Notes under the pieces: generated by a model
What the model saw: the letters and a program-made list of their open reading frames with translations, nothing else
Told to the model about the DNA's origin: nothing
Databases searched by the model: none
Position numbers and translations under genes: made by a program
In this document: positions 35,347 through 48,535 of the stretch, in pieces
Layout of the letters: every line of letters starts with the position of its first letter
Numbering within the stretch: the stretch's first letter is position 1
Source: Stromatinia cepivora
Lineage: Eukaryota > Ascomycota > Leotiomycetes > Helotiales > Sclerotiniaceae
Direction of reading: 5' to 3'
Length of the DNA: 64,000 nucleotides
NCBI GenBank assembly: GCA_014898415.1
Contig: RCTD01000003.1
Location: 2,728,001-2,792,000 of the forward strand

Positions 35347-37014
35347 TTTGCTGATTCACGATGGATTGAAAATGTATTGATGCAAAAAGTCAAATGTGGC
35401 GGTAAATGTTGAAAATGGTAGAAATCAGAAATGATTCATATAGAAAAGTTTGAGAAAACTAGTAAATTTTGGCGATGTGTAGATTAAATACCTTTGCTAA
35501 GATAACAACCCTGAGAGACAGGCCGGCATCGGATTGGCCGTAGTTATCCGTACAAACAGCTAGAAAGTTGGTGAGATGATATGATCATTAAACCTCTCCC
35601 GGACACAATATGTATTAGTATTGGTGGATGATGCCCGGGTCTTTCCTTAAATAACATCCAGCCGGTAGATTCCTTCCTTTCCTAATCATGTTGTTGGATT
35701 TCTCCTTTATCTCATCTTGATTTAAGACATTCCACCTCCAACATCCTCAATTGTCGGCACAGCGCACGCGCGTTTGACCCCACACATGGTGACAAAGTTT
35801 GTGACCGCTCGCTCCCTCCATTTCGAATCCTCAACGGATAGTTCCCTTAACAGTAATCGTGTACCTGATCTCCCTTCCCTGATTCGTTCAAATTAAATAC
35901 TAACAGCTCGTATGCGAAAACCCCCTCATAATCTTCCTAAAGGCCCGAGTAGAAGATCATGCAATTCAATGCTCTCGTCGTTTATTGACCGTCACCGCCT
36001 GATTGAATTTTCGAGATTGGGAATCCTTATTGGTGATGTTGCTGGTTGAGCGGGGTTTCCAAGAGTGTTGTGGGTCCACTAGATTGTTATCTATTGGTCT
36101 CATGTTAATTGGAAAAAGATAATGCCCTCAAAAAAGTTACACAACTCAAACTGGATAACAAAAGATACGAGAATATGAAGAACATATGAGAGTAATTGGT
36201 ATGATAGAAATGGATCTACATCACCATAAATGAATTGATGATGTAGTGATGAGTGAAGATAGAAGGTGCAGATGTGAACTGGTCAACCATTAATATGATC
36301 AACTCAAACGAGTAACAAATTCGGTAGAGCGTGCATCCGACGATAAATACTAATTCGTAATGAAAAATGCATCTCATCTTCATCGATCAAGGATCCAGTA
36401 ATGGAATGATTCCGACTACGGAATACCTTCATTCTGCTGTGACCCCTCCTCTATCATCCACCAACACCAATCCACTCATCAATCCCTTCCATTCCCATCT
36501 CAAACCTAGAGCCCAAGGCCAACAATTCATCATGCTGTAATTGGATACCACTTGAACCAATCGCACAAAAGACAAGCGGGTCCGACCTCTTCATCTTCAC
36601 TTTCTTCTCTCTCACACACAAGCAAAGTGATGCAAAAACTAGAGAAAAACCAGAGAAAAACCACAAACTTTTCAGGTCAAATTCGAGTACATTTCTTGAG
36701 TCGTATAAATGATTATTGAAGAAAGAAGGAGGAATCTATAAGAGGGAAGATGTTTTCTTATATTTGACTGAACTACTCGTTGGATTTTGACGCTAGTAGG
36801 TTACAGGGGCGATGATGTTTTTTCACGTGCATTGGGAGGGTCGGAGGTCGCTTTCATTTTTATCCGAGATGTAAGATGTAATCTCATGATCAACAGATAT
36901 AATAGAAAAGCCACTCATCAAGTAACAATACAAGTGTATGTAAAACACTGAAGCAGTCCATCCAAATCTCAACAGCTTCATAGACCTACAGACATCCACC
37001 ATATTCCTATCAAC
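35347..37014. other. Intergenic, no gene recognised
   Basis: 5' flank of the cysteine dioxygenase gene and 3' flank of the gene at 37015. No supportable frame. A short frame at 36,454-36,666 (-) has no domain. Confidence 0.5.
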
Positions 37015-37868
37015 TCAAACAAAGGCTGGCGAGAAATCAGTTCTCCTCCCATCATCTTCTTGAGACCTCTCTATTTCCATTTTCTCAGCATGACTACGAC
37101 CCTGCATTCTTTCATCTCTATTTCTGTATTGGTTCTGCATTGGAACATTCCCTTCGTATGTTTCTCTCATTCTATACGTGTCGCCAATCTCGGGGCGTTG
37201 GTGTAGAACTGGTAGGCTTATTGGTCTCTCTTGGCAAAAAAAAAAGGCAGGACGGGGAGATGATGATGTTTCTGAGCGGGAAGGAGGTTGAGGGGTACTG
37301 AGAGAATGATTCGTCGGAGAGGTCCTGTAGTGATGGGAAAGACGAGAATTACGAATTTGTCGAGCGTGAGCCGAGGTGCTGGTGCAAGCTGCGCGGTACT
37401 TGTAAATGGCACGGGCTAGAAGCAAAAGTTAGTACACAATGGCATATGGAATGTTGAGGGAATGATTAGTATACTAAGAAAGCCCATCGAGCCAACCAAT
37501 GTCAAAAACCGGATGATTGGAAGTGGGACTGTGGCTTTCGATGCACGGGCCGCTGACACCAAGGTTTTGTTAAGCTTCTTCGTCCAAATTCCGATATATT
37601 CCGTGAGGTTCTCTTGTGGGTTGTAGTTTGGAACTAAATTATGATGCAATATGAACAAATTCGCTATCAGCATTGAGGAGCAAAAGAAGAGACCCACTGC
37701 ATACATAAATCCCCAGAGGATCCATTCTACGTCTGCTTTGCGACAAATATTGAGCAACCTCGGCGGTATATGGGAGATAATAGAAGTGCATTGGTAAGGA
37801 CTTCCTTACACAGCAGATTTTTGGGGCAAGATTGACAGCCAAAACTCCTTGAGTTTACGACAAGTCAT
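37015..37868 (-). CDS. Unknown fungal membrane protein (247 aa)
   Basis: Exons 37868-37810, 37758-37475 and 37415-37015 (introns 51 and 59 bp; the second has TACTAAC before TTCTAG) give 247 aa from MTCRKLKEFWLSILPQ. A strong membrane helix at about 30-58 (WILWGFMYAVGLFFCSSMLI) and a shorter one at about 98-112 (IIRFLTLVGSMGFL) flank a loop with NPQENLTEYIG (a potential N-glycosylation site NLT). The C-terminal 120 residues are soluble, basic and Ser/Arg-rich, then turn acidic/polar. No family recognised. Splice choices were made to keep one frame and use consensus GTAAGG and GTATAC donors; exon 1 is the least certain. Confidence 0.62.
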
Positions 37869-40480
37869 CCTCCAATAAAATATCGTATTTGCCATGCAGA
37901 TGACAATTGAACAAAATTAAAATAAAAGTACAAGATTTTTCTGCATATTTGAGTACTGGAATATGTATCGAGGAAGAACGACAGACTTAAAAAGAGGCTT
38001 GATATCGTCTTCAGGTGAGGTATTGAAGCCTAAAGTTTTGATAAAATTCTCCGCGAGATTTGAAGGACTTTTGAATCTTTATTCTTATCGAGCGAATCGA
38101 AAACGTGCGTCATAGCCGATGCTTTGCATGTATATATTGAAGGAATCGGAATAGGATGCCTTTAATTACCAAAGAAAGCTGACGTCCGGGGGGTCTGAGG
38201 AAATACACGGTTTGATTATTCCATGTCAGCCGCGCCAAACAGACTCCGTCTAAGATTTGATAAAGTTATGCCAATATCGTACAAACGGAATTGCCTCTCA
38301 TTAGGAGGACTCAACTTGAGCTGAGAAGAGATTAAGTTTATCTCAATGATAAAGGCTTTGAACTACTCCAACGGAAGTGGACACTCTGATAATAGAAATC
38401 CGAGGCTGGAGACAAAGCCTAGATAGCTACACAAGCATACACTCGTGGGTCACAGACTCCCCGACTTGGAAATGCTTCCTGTGTGACATTTTCAGCTCCA
38501 TCTTGGCAAGCCGCCAAGTAGAGCGGTAAGGGGGTTTTGGGGTTTTAGAGTATGGGGGTCTGGGGTTTTGGGGGGCAGCAAGAAGTTTTTGTTGTATCCA
38601 CAAAATTTAATTGAATTCTGTGAATCAATGAAACCGTTGTTCTTGTACCTGTACTGATGTTCATGGTTGGATTGAGTTCCAAAAGTTTTGTGCAACGTTA
38701 AAAAGCAGATGCACGTGTTCCTCAATCCATGTACCGGAGAATATCCACCCAAAAACATCCACCCAAAAACATCCACCCAAAAACATCCACCCAAAAACAT
38801 CCACCCAAAATATTTTCTTTCTTCCCAAGCAATTATAAGATCTTACCTCAACTTTCAATAATTGGTTCCTGGCTTGCTATTCTTACCGGCGTCAATGGAC
38901 CTTCCCGTCCATTCAAAGCTTCGACGGTACTGAACCTGTATCGACCACATGCATGCGAACATGCCTGTGTCTTAATTATTCCTGGTACAATCATTTGAAG
39001 GTCATATAATCTTAAACAAAAATTCCAAGAATTCCAGGTTGCCAATGATCACATTCATCTGTCTTCTTCAATGTCCAGATGCTCCCGTCGCTGCCAAGAT
39101 GGTTACGATTCATGATCCGGGAACAGACCTCGTTGTCCGAAATCTCACCATCGCATCTCCAGATTGTACTTTGTCATCGCATTCCGCCAAGGGGAAATGG
39201 AGCACGGAATGTAAATCCTTATCTATTGACATTGAATCCCATCTCATGGTTCCAAGACTGATGAGATCAATTGTCTCTAGATAAACCATACTATCATAAC
39301 TTGGCATCTTGGGGGTCTTGGGGCTCTTGCAGTTTGTGGTATCAATATACCAAGAATACAAATCCACTTTGGGCAGCAGTCGATGAATTGATAAAGGGTT
39401 AAATGGCCATACTTGTTATTTGCTTTGTATCAATGGTACACAGTCATGTCGCCGGGCGTGCAATGGGAAAGGTCGAGACTTTGACCAAGATAATTTTGTG
39501 ATACCTGCAACACTGTACCGTCTTACTTTACATTGCAGTAAGCAAAGCAACACTTGCTGTAGCAATCCTAGTGGATGACGCGTCAGGAGTAGTCGATTCT
39601 AAGCGTTAGAATTTTCATTTAATACTTATCAATCGATCGTTATCAGGATCACTGGTAGATTGACCTCGGTCATAACGATCAATACCAATACAACCGAATG
39701 TCAAAACGATTCAAAACTAAGGTCTCATAAATGAAGTTTGGAAAAGCAATGCCACGAATGGGTCTGCCACTCTCGCCAGAAACCACCAGTGGGGATTCCA
39801 TTTTCCGACCGAGCTCTATTTCACTTGGCATTACTTCGCCTCTCTTGGCTAGTCAAAAGTATCAAAACACATACATACAGCAGCAACAACCCAGCAGAAC
39901 CTTCTCTTGTACGGTGTACCATACAATATCTACGAAGATCTCCGCCAAGAGTCCCATGTCTGCGGCTCTCCAGGTGCTGATTCTCCGACAAACACTAAAG
40001 TTCTTACGTTAATAGCAAAAGCCAAGGCGTTGGGCCTGGTCATTGCCCCCTTTACTACCATTTTTCCAAATCTTTTGGCTGTTTCTAAGAATAAGGTTGA
40101 GGGTTGATTGTGAGTACCGAAACTACCAAGCATTATTTTTCATGTGTAAGCCTGGGCAGGAAGTTAAAGGGTATATTGTATCACGACATCCACTTTAATG
40201 CCTTACTCGTCCTTCCAGATAAGTTGAGGTGTCCCTTTAAGTCGGTTAAGGCGTTCTCATTTCATTTTCGTCAACAGACTTGTACCTTTTCTGCAAACAG
40301 AAGTCTACAAGTGACCATTCTCTTGCCCATTCTCTTTCCCATTCTCTTGTTGATACAACTACTTCCGAGACTAGTGTTTTGCCTCGAAGCTTGGTTATTA
40401 TCAGTCTATCTTTGTCCATTCCATAAGAGTAGTATCCTCCGATATTCGGTTTCTTCTCCTTTCATCCTTTTGATATCAAG
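37869..40480. other. Long intergenic region with a minisatellite
   Basis: No supportable gene in 2.6 kb. Contains the 14-bp array at 38743-38810. A coding-like stretch at about 39,907-40,104 (YGVPYNIYEDLRQE, NTKVLTLIAKAKALG) has no flanking exons I can join; it may be a relic. Other short frames look like noise. Confidence 0.5.
38743..38810. repeat. 14-bp minisatellite ATCCACCCAAAAAC
   Basis: About 4.9 near-perfect tandem copies. On the minus strand it translates as a Trp/Gly/Phe-rich repeat in more than one frame (because 14 is not a multiple of three), so it is not a conserved coding repeat. Confidence 0.92.
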
Positions 40481-41480
40481 ATGACGGGAAAATTCACCCT
40501 CAAAGATCCAGTTCGTTGTGCTCACTATGCTCGATTCTTCCAGCACCTTACATTGACCGAGGCAAACATCCTCTTCTGGTCTCTGTTTGCCTTCGTTCTC
40601 GTATTGATGTGCATATCATCTATTCAACATCACAAGTAAGCAACCTGAGACACCATCATCATCTACTCAAATTTCCCCTCTGCACATTATTCCTCACGTT
40701 TTCCTCCGCTTCTAAAATCTTCATCATCCTAACACAACCCAGATCTAACAACTTAACGGCGGAACTCTCGAAATCGGGCTCCAGCACCCCTCGGCAAACC
40801 CGCCGCATCTGTCGTCGCCGCCTCCACTACCTTTCCATAGCCTCCCTCTGTTTCGTCCTCGCCCTGATCAGTGTTATTTTCGAAGTATTCGCCGCCTTCA
40901 ACATCCAATACTGTGATGGCGAAGATCTCATCCAGCTCTACTGGGGATTCTGGTCAATCCTTCAAGTCGGTTCTCTCATCGCTATTTTGGGGGTAATGCT
41001 GCAATTCTGGATCGTACTTGGAAATGTACAGACGCCTAGTTGGGCCGTGGCTCTAGGTACCCCGGTGTTGGTTTTTGCGGCACTGGGATATATTTTCAGA
41101 CATATTGGAAAGAGCTGGATGTGCCGAAAAGGAAACAAGGACAGTGAGGAGGATACGGATGTTGAACAAGGGAGTAATGATGAGGAGGAGAATAGAAGGG
41201 ATGAGGAGAAGGCGGGGAGTTGGGCTGCGAGATGGATTACTTGGGCTCCTGAGGATCAGGTGATGAGGGAGAGAAATGAGGATGGCTTAAATAGGGTGAG
41301 GACTATGAGATCAGGTGATTGCTCGGATATGGAGTTTGCTAGTAGGGCGTAAGTACTTTTCTTTTCCTTTGTGGGTTGGAGTAGGATGTAAATTTTAATG
41401 TGGAGTTACTAACATGAAGTAGAACAACGATATACACACCAGGTCAACCTGGGGATGTCAGAAGAAGCTCGACATATTAA
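40481..41480 (+). CDS. Unknown fungal membrane protein, four helices and acidic tail (272 aa)
   Basis: Exons 40481-40635, 40743-41348 and 41423-41480 (introns 107 and 74 bp; GTAAGC...CCAG, GTAAGT...GTAG) join into 272 aa beginning MTGKFTLKDPVRCAHYARFF. Four membrane segments: about 31-51 (LFWSLFAFVLVLMCISSI), 79-104 (SIASLCFVLALISVIFEVF), 117-143 and 150-172. The region after about 180 is soluble and acidic (DSEEDTDVEQGSNDEEE), ending GDVRRSSTY. The third exon replaces the stop that immediately follows the second donor, and its open frame supports the splice. No family recognised; topology suggests a plasma-membrane or vacuolar protein. Confidence 0.72.
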
Positions 41481-41979
41481 GCAATGAATCATGACAATTG
41501 GTTCTATTAGATTATGTTTGATAAAGATGTTCGATGATTATGTTCGATGATACGGTACACATGTGCTCAAGTGCTGAGCTCAGGATGGATGAATGGATGA
41601 ATAAATGGACACTGAAGGTAAACATGGAGTTTTGTTAAAGCTTAGTTTAAGAGTTGGCGTTTGGAAAGAGATGGAATTTTAGTTTGGATATGATATCAAG
41701 GAAGGGATTTATGATGCAATGGATGCGATATGAGTTTTGGATAGCTAGTTGCATGGAGTCATGAAGATGAATAGCATACAGACAAACATTTAGACAGATA
41801 GATATCGCCACAGCTTGCAATAAAGTTTAGATATTTCTGCATTTTCAATCAGATATCCTTCACAAATCCTGAATAATGTAAAGTCCAACCAAACCCTTCC
41901 AATATATATCTATGAACTCCATCTCATCCTGTATCTACGAGTTCCACCTCATTCGATGTAAAATCACATCATCATCCCC
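41481..41979. other. Intergenic between convergent genes
   Basis: 3' flanks of the plus-strand gene ending at 41480 and the minus-strand gene ending at 41980. No gene seen. Confidence 0.5.
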
Positions 41980-42802
41980 TCACATAACACAATTCCCCAC
42001 CGCCGTCTCCATCCACAACTTTGTATACAATCTGTGCGCAAACTCCACATATGCAGGCATAGGTTTCTCCGTACTCTTCCCTGTCCCTTTAAAAAAAACA
42101 CTCTTCAGTTCAAACACCGCCACCCCCTCATTCTTATCGATACTAGCCTTCATCTCGAAAAGTCCATCACTATCCCTCACCCCAGTAATCAATGGCGAAT
42201 CGCCGCAGCGTACAACTATAGATGTAGGTGTTTTGGAAACAACCTCAAAGTGGTCGGTTATCTGAGTGCCGACTTCGTAGGTAGAGTTTAGGAGATCAGG
42301 TCGGTTCCAGAGTTGATGGGAAGTAGTGGTTTCGTTTTGATACTTTTTAGAGAGATAGCTACGTTGGTATGCATAGCCTATCTTCCAATTAGCCTTTCTC
42401 ATTCATTCACTCATCCCCGATCTTATCCCTCCTTTACCCCTCCTCCTGTATCCGAAACCCATTGACTATGTCAGAAACAAACTCAAAATAATCAAAAAAA
42501 AAAAGAAAATAAAAATACATACCGAAACCTCCCCAAACCCCCGCACAAAACGCCTCGACTAATTTCCCTTCCTTCTCAAGTAAATGCGGTTTTATCTTAT
42601 TCAGCGACACTTTCCTTTGACATAAATCTTGCATGACAGGGTTACGATTAGGGTTTTGACGTAGGTAGGCCAAGCTGGAAAATATCGGATCCGAGGGTGA
42701 TATAGGGACAAATTTGGAATTGCGTGTCCAGAAGGCCCAGCCGGATGTGGCGCCTGCTGCGCCCAGAACGGCGGTTGTGAAGGTGCTGCGGAGGAGTCCC
42801 AT
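41980..42802 (-). CDS. Unknown fungal protein (225 aa)
   Basis: Exons 42802-42523 and 42377-41980 around a 145-bp intron (GTATGT...GATAG, phase 1) give 225 aa. The N-terminus MGLLRSTFTTAVLGAAGATSG has a short hydrophobic stretch that could be a signal anchor or organelle targeting sequence. The body includes VPISPSDPIFSSLAY and PVMQDLCQRKVSLNKI before the intron and YQRSYLSKKYQNET, ITDHFEVVSKTPTSIVVR and GLFEMKASIDKNEG after it. The second half looks like alternating beta strands. The layout recalls fungal unknown proteins seen near secondary-metabolite genes, but I cannot name a family. A run of GATAAG motifs lies about 125 bp upstream of the start. Confidence 0.68.
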
Positions 42803-42924
42803 TGTGGTTATTCGGTGTAGGGAAGTAGATATAGATATGGAAGGAAATGTTGGAGTGGGAGAATTTGTGATTGATGTGGTGACGAAATGGTGGAGCATCT
42901 ACCGTGTAATTGGTAATATACTGG

Positions 42925-42968
42925 ATAAGGCTTATCGGGCTTATCGGGCTTATCGGGCTTATCTATCC
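42925..42968 (-). promoter_or_regulatory. Tandem GATAAG array upstream of the 42802 gene
   Basis: The 9-bp unit GCTTATCGG (3.6 copies, 42930-42962) reads on the gene strand as GATAAGCCC repeats: four GATAAG cores plus flanking GATAG and an inverted TTATCC. GATA-type zinc-finger regulators of fungi (nitrogen AreA/Nit2, iron SreA) bind HGATAR and favour clustered sites. It lies about 125-165 bp before the ATG at 42802, a promoter position. Binding is inference. Confidence 0.6.
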
Positions 42969-45009
42969 AGGGGTAAGACGTGGGCTGGGAGGATAATCCT
43001 TTCTCTCTTAAATCCACCTGTTTTCTGGATCTTCAGAATGGTGCTTTTTAGTCAAGGGACTCTACCACGCCAGGTTAGTGGTTCGCATAAATCAATCTTC
43101 GTGCGACCAGTTGTTGAAATCTCTTTTTATGATATTTGTTCTATAGGTATATCAATTGGCCCGAGTACCCTAAATATAGGCTAGGGACTTGGACCACAGC
43201 TCACATTAACACTGTGTAATATGGTAATTCATGTGGGTGGAAAGGAACGGAGACATGCATTGGTGACACTTTCTTTTTCTACTCGGCTCCAGCTGAATAC
43301 CTACCCTATTGGGTTCTTCGTCCACGTTAAATACATATTAGGTGGCCACAATAAGCGGCCAATGGACCCTGAGCAAGCTTCCAAACACTTGGTTTTGTGG
43401 TAGCATCGATTTCATTACCGACGCGATGTGCATTGCAGCCGTAAATGAAACATGAGAAGGAAATTCACCGTTGATAACTTCATCAAAATGATGGAGAAGA
43501 AGAGCCTAAATTGATTTGCAAGAGGAGGTCAACAAAGTACTTCGTGAGTAAATTTAAGGACTCGGGATTGTAGAATCCCTCTGCGTGAAATCATCCTGCG
43601 TGCTCCGTTGCAAGAAAGAAGAGCAAAACATCGTGTGAGAGATGCAAGATTGATACCAAAGAAGGCCAGAGTGTATCGCCCGCGGGTTGATGTTGGTTGG
43701 CGCACGGGAATCAATTGCTTAGAAACTTCAAATCCATGATTGAGTTGCAGCCATTTTCTTGAGGGGACACTCACTGATGTATGTGGTTTCAGCTAAGTGG
43801 AAACGCCATTTGAAGGAAAGTACCTTCGACCAAGCAGGAGCAAAGCATTGGTATATCACACAAGTGCGAGAGCAATTCAAGACTCTATACAATTGGGACG
43901 ATGACTTCGATGGGATTCATCATGGCACTACTATGGTTTCATCCCGTTCCATGACATTTCGAGAAATTCTTTTGATTTTCCTGTCACCAAAAGGCTCTAT
44001 TTTTGAATGCAAAGGAGCAAACATTGAATGAATTGTCGCAGCAGGCCATAAGATAATGTGTAGCCGTACGGAGATGTGAAATAATGGATTGGCTTGGCGC
44101 CTCGATTAGTTTCATACCACCAAATCCTACAGCACTCCTCGAATATACCGTTCAATGCATAGGATCAACAGGGCTCGACGGGTAAGATTGTTACTTCAGT
44201 CGATGAAGATGTCCCCAAGAAAGATCTGAGACACCTTAGACAACAAGACCTTCAAGCAGCTTTATTACAAGCAGGTTGATAAATACATACAAAAACATTC
44301 ACAAGAGAAAGCAAATGGCAAAATATCGAAACTTGATAACTTTGATATGGGTGCTACTTCAACGATTGTGCACTCTTCCCTATGGAACTCCTGCAGTTCG
44401 AAAAGAGACGGCTGTGGATAGTCTGACAGTAAAAGCACTATTGATGGATGTCCAATAAGCTCATTCTCACACCGTTCCATCATTATTTCTGACCAATCCA
44501 CTCCAGAGTCATTGATGCAGCCGGTGGAATAACACAATACGTGAACTTCATATCCGCGATGCCAGTGGACATGGACCCAGAATCGTCTGGGGCTGACATT
44601 GAACCGGAGTATTATTGAAAAGGCGGCTAAAATCCAAATGTAGCTGGCGCAAGTGTCGTCCATGGATACCTAGATGCACTTCTCGGCGGTAATTTTCCCA
44701 ATTTTCCAGTTGTGTAATTAGGGATGGATTATAATCTTCTCAAAATAATCATAACGAAGGGACTATACTCCGCCCCGTACGCCCAGGATCTGTGAACTGT
44801 CGTGGTCACTCGCTGAGCAATACTTTATACATTATCCAAGCTCTCATTGATCAACGATCCCGTGAATGCAGTGTCGCAGCCAGATCCTACGACTCTCCGT
44901 CTTTTCCTGCTCGGGTAAAATGGCCCCACCTATCTGTCTACCCCAGAAAATTGGGTGTGTTTGGATGGAAGAGGGTAAGGATTATAAAACAAAAAGGCAA
45001 GGGTAAATA
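42969..45009. other. Intergenic up to the AT-rich boundary
   Basis: No intact gene. A short plus-strand frame at 44,084-44,182 (MDWLGASISFIPPNPTALLE) and fragments near 43,760-44,030 and 44,280-44,660 could be relics of genes I do not recognise. Base composition falls abruptly after about 45,005. Confidence 0.45.
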
Positions 45010-48000
45010 AGTTATCTCTATTATTAGTGAAATATTAAGTTAGTGTATATATGATCTAATAAAAGCACCTTTATTATTATTTTGAGTATATATTAATTGT
45101 ATTCTATAATCATTCTTTCTAACTTTATTATTAATTATATCGATTCTAAATCAATCTCGATTTATTTGTAATATTGATCCATAAAATAAACTTCTAAAAT
45201 TAATTATTGATATATATATTTTATTTTATTTTATAATTCTTTTTTATTTCTTTCTATTAAATTATTTCTATAATTATATATCTAAATTTTTTGTAAATAT
45301 TTATCTTTATTATATATATAAAACAAATTGATCAATTATTCTTTATAAAACCTTTAATTTCTTATTTTCGATTTCATTATATAGATTATATATTCTAGAG
45401 ATCTTTCTGATCTTTTGAAACAATTTTTTTAGAATAAATTCCTATTCGAAGATTCTAAAATATAAATAAATCCTTTTTTTTTTAAAAAATAAAATATCTT
45501 TTACAAAACCAGAAAAACTTCAAATAGTTGTTATAATAAAATCTTAAAATAAGAATACTATTGATCTATTTCAAAATATAGAATCTTTTAAAATAATTAT
45601 CGAAATTTATAACAATAAAAGGATTATATTAATTAAATTTGAATTTTTGTTTAGTTATCTTGGAATTGTAAAGTATAACAAATTATCCGGAAATGAAGAT
45701 TTTATAATGAATTTTTCTATTATAATATTCTTTATCAAAATTTTGTCGAATGTTTGAAGCAGTTTTAGCTTTCTGTAAGATATGTTTTCGATTTATAATA
45801 AAGAGTATTACTAATTCCGATTCCTAAATAGAATTAATTCCAAAATATTTATTATATATTATAAAAGCGATTAAAAACTCTTAATGATAATAAAGAAACT
45901 TTCAATCGAATTTATCAATTGATTGAAATCCTAGAAAGATTTTATATAAAAAGTATCTAAAATAAACAATATTATATTTATTAATCTTAAAAATAGTTTT
46001 AATAATTAATAAAGTCTATATATTATAAAGATCGTTTAAAAACTTCTTTAATACATTCTAAATAATATGATTTATTCGTTTCATTATACTTATAATTTTC
46101 TTTACAATAATCGGGGATATAATCTACAAAATATAATGGTTTTCTATATATATTTTAATTATAACTCCGAAATAAGGATCAGAATCCATATAGAATTTAA
46201 TAACAACTTCAAAATAAATGAAAAGATAAAATAAACATTTAATGATTTCTACTCTTATATCCAAAGTATATAGGAAAGTTTAAGTGTAATAAAAAAAAGT
46301 AATCAATAATAAGTAGAATAAATTTGTAATAAATATTATTGATTTTATTAATTAGAAATAGATTTATAAAATCAATATCCAAATAATCTATTGAAATATC
46401 AATTATAATTTTTGATTATAATTGAGATTTAATAGTTAATTCAAATTTATTATATTCCAAATATTCGAGATAATAATCGATTATATTCTTAATTATAATA
46501 GATTAATATATATTATAAAAATTTTTAAAGAATATTTATAAAACAAAATACCCTGAAAGATTATAAGTTTTATATAATACAAAAGTTATTTTAATTTCGG
46601 GGATATATCTTTTCTAGATATTATAGAATATATAATATAAAATATCTTTATTTGAAAGATTATATTAGAAGTATTTATAATTGAAAATAGTTTATTGAAA
46701 ACAATTAAAATCATCCGGAATTTATTGGTATTTCAAATAATGATATATATCTGAAAACTATTCTAAAGATTCATAAATCGATTTATTAATAATATTATTA
46801 ACAAAAGAATCCCTAATAATTTGGATCTTTATTATTAGCAAAATTTCTACAAAGTATATTTTCTATATTAACTTTAAGGATTCAATTATATATTCTATAC
46901 TAGTATTCAGAATCATAAACTTGATCAATTTTTTCAATTTTAATAATTCTGGAGTGATCTTTGAAAATTCTTTATAGTCTTTTTTGCTATCCTTCTATAT
47001 TCAGATAAACTTATCATTGATAAAATCGATATTATTAATCTTCTGTAATTCAGATATATTAATATAATTAGGGTTTATGAATATTATATAAAATAAAGTA
47101 TTTGTAATTTTATTTTTTGGATCTGGAATATAGATAATAATAATATTGAGAGTTTATAATTCAAAAGTTTATTTAGTATAAATGCTTTTTTGAAAACTAT
47201 TATTAAGAAAATAAACAATTGATTAATAATTTGTATAAATAATATTGATATACTATAAATTGTGAAGTATATAATCAAATTTTTAATAGAATTCAATAAT
47301 AATATAAAGCTTTTTTTTATATATATTATAATTCTTTTATATATCCAAAAATATAAAAAAATTATAAAGGATTAGTATCTCTATATTGATATATATTTAA
47401 ATAATTATATACCTTATAGTATAAGCAAACATATCAAAGTATAATTTGATGAATTGATCGAATTGATATCTATATATCTCAATAGTAGTTGAACAGAATT
47501 ATTTGAGAAAATCAAAGATCAATTATTCTGTATTATTTTATTACTATTCGATTTCATTATTTATGAATCTTATTAAAGAGTGTACAATCTCTGTAAAATT
47601 CTTCATTTAATATCTAATAATATTCAAAGCTTTTTTGAAGATTTTTATATCTCTAATATTATAGAATATAGATCAATTCCGGATTGTCTCAATATACTTT
47701 TGTTTAATTTTTATAATACCTTTAACTTTATAAAACAAATCCAAAGCTAGGATTTCAATTGCGAACAAATATATTTTCTTAAAAAACAATTTCAATATAA
47801 ATTATAATATATATAAAAAGAAATAATCTTTCAGGAATATATATATTTCATCAAAATCTTTAGTATCTTTAAAAATATCATCTATATAGAAACTATATTA
47901 AGATAACTCCTTTTTTATAAATAATATCAGGAATAAAGATTCGAAACTTTGATCGATATTATTATTGTTAATTAAGGCAGGGATTTCATTCAAAATCAGA

Positions 48001-48248
48001 TATATTATTTTGATTATAGAAAAACTAGCAAATCTAATATTTTAGAATATATATAAAGATTATAATTATCCAATATCAATAATAATAAAAGTGAAGTAAT
48101 ATCTATAATTCCAATAAATTGAAATAGTTTAATAATTATACTTGAAATCAAAGATGCAATATATTTTGTAATTCGGTTATATAAAATAGTTATATATTTT
48201 GTTTATAAATTCTAAATAATAATCCGGTAAATCTTTGATAATATTGCT
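45010..48248 (-). mobile_element. Old RIP-decayed Gypsy-type element, 3' part
   Basis: Very AT-rich, stops in all frames. On the minus strand about 47,893-47,820 still reads FYIDDIFKDTKDFDEIYIFL, the RT catalytic YxDD block. It is followed by KKIYLFAIEILALDL, KVKGIIKIKQKYIETIRN and NIRDIKIF (to about 47,530), the usual RT-to-RNase H junction of fungal Gypsy elements. The remainder down to 45,010 presumably covers RNase H and integrase but is too mutated to assign. The reading continues upstream at 55,025, across the inserted element 48254-55019. No 3' LTR could be located near 45,010. Confidence 0.72.
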
Positions 48249-48253
48249 GTAGT
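48249..48253. other. Target-site duplication GTAGT (left)
   Basis: Matches GTAGT at 55020-55024 exactly, next to the TG...CA ends of the 6,766-bp Gypsy element. Confidence 0.88.
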
Positions 48254-48535
48254 TGTCACGAATCGTGAACCACAGGAGGCTAATCACGTGATACCCCTTA
48301 TCTCCCATGTCAATTTATGAGCTGATCATCCATACATATACATTACGAATCATACGATTTAATATAGTAAAATGGTGATCCTAATAATGTATATGTACAG
48401 CCCTGTAATCTACGAATGGGTATTTGTATATATATATCTAATTGTTTCTTATAAGCTATAATTCTTCAGTTGTAGATTTTAAGGAATATAATTGATCTTA
48501 TTTATTCAGTTCTATTATAGTTTTTGTGTATTATA
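48254..48535 (+). repeat. Gypsy left LTR (282 bp)
   Basis: Pairs with 54738-55019 at equal length with no indels. All differences are transitions. The outer third is nearly free of RIP-type changes, while the inner third is heavily changed (for example GATCTTA here against GACCCTG in the right copy). Confidence 0.92.

Noticed and set aside
38492..38858. Minus-strand frames with Trp-Val-Asp-Val-Phe-Gly repeats
   Set aside because: Produced by the 14-bp minisatellite, whose period is not a multiple of three and is open in more than one frame.
48254..48535. Recent LTR from a second, younger element because it looks less mutated
   Set aside because: Equal length, shared TSD with 55020-55024 and complementary mutation gradient show it is the partner of 54738-55019.
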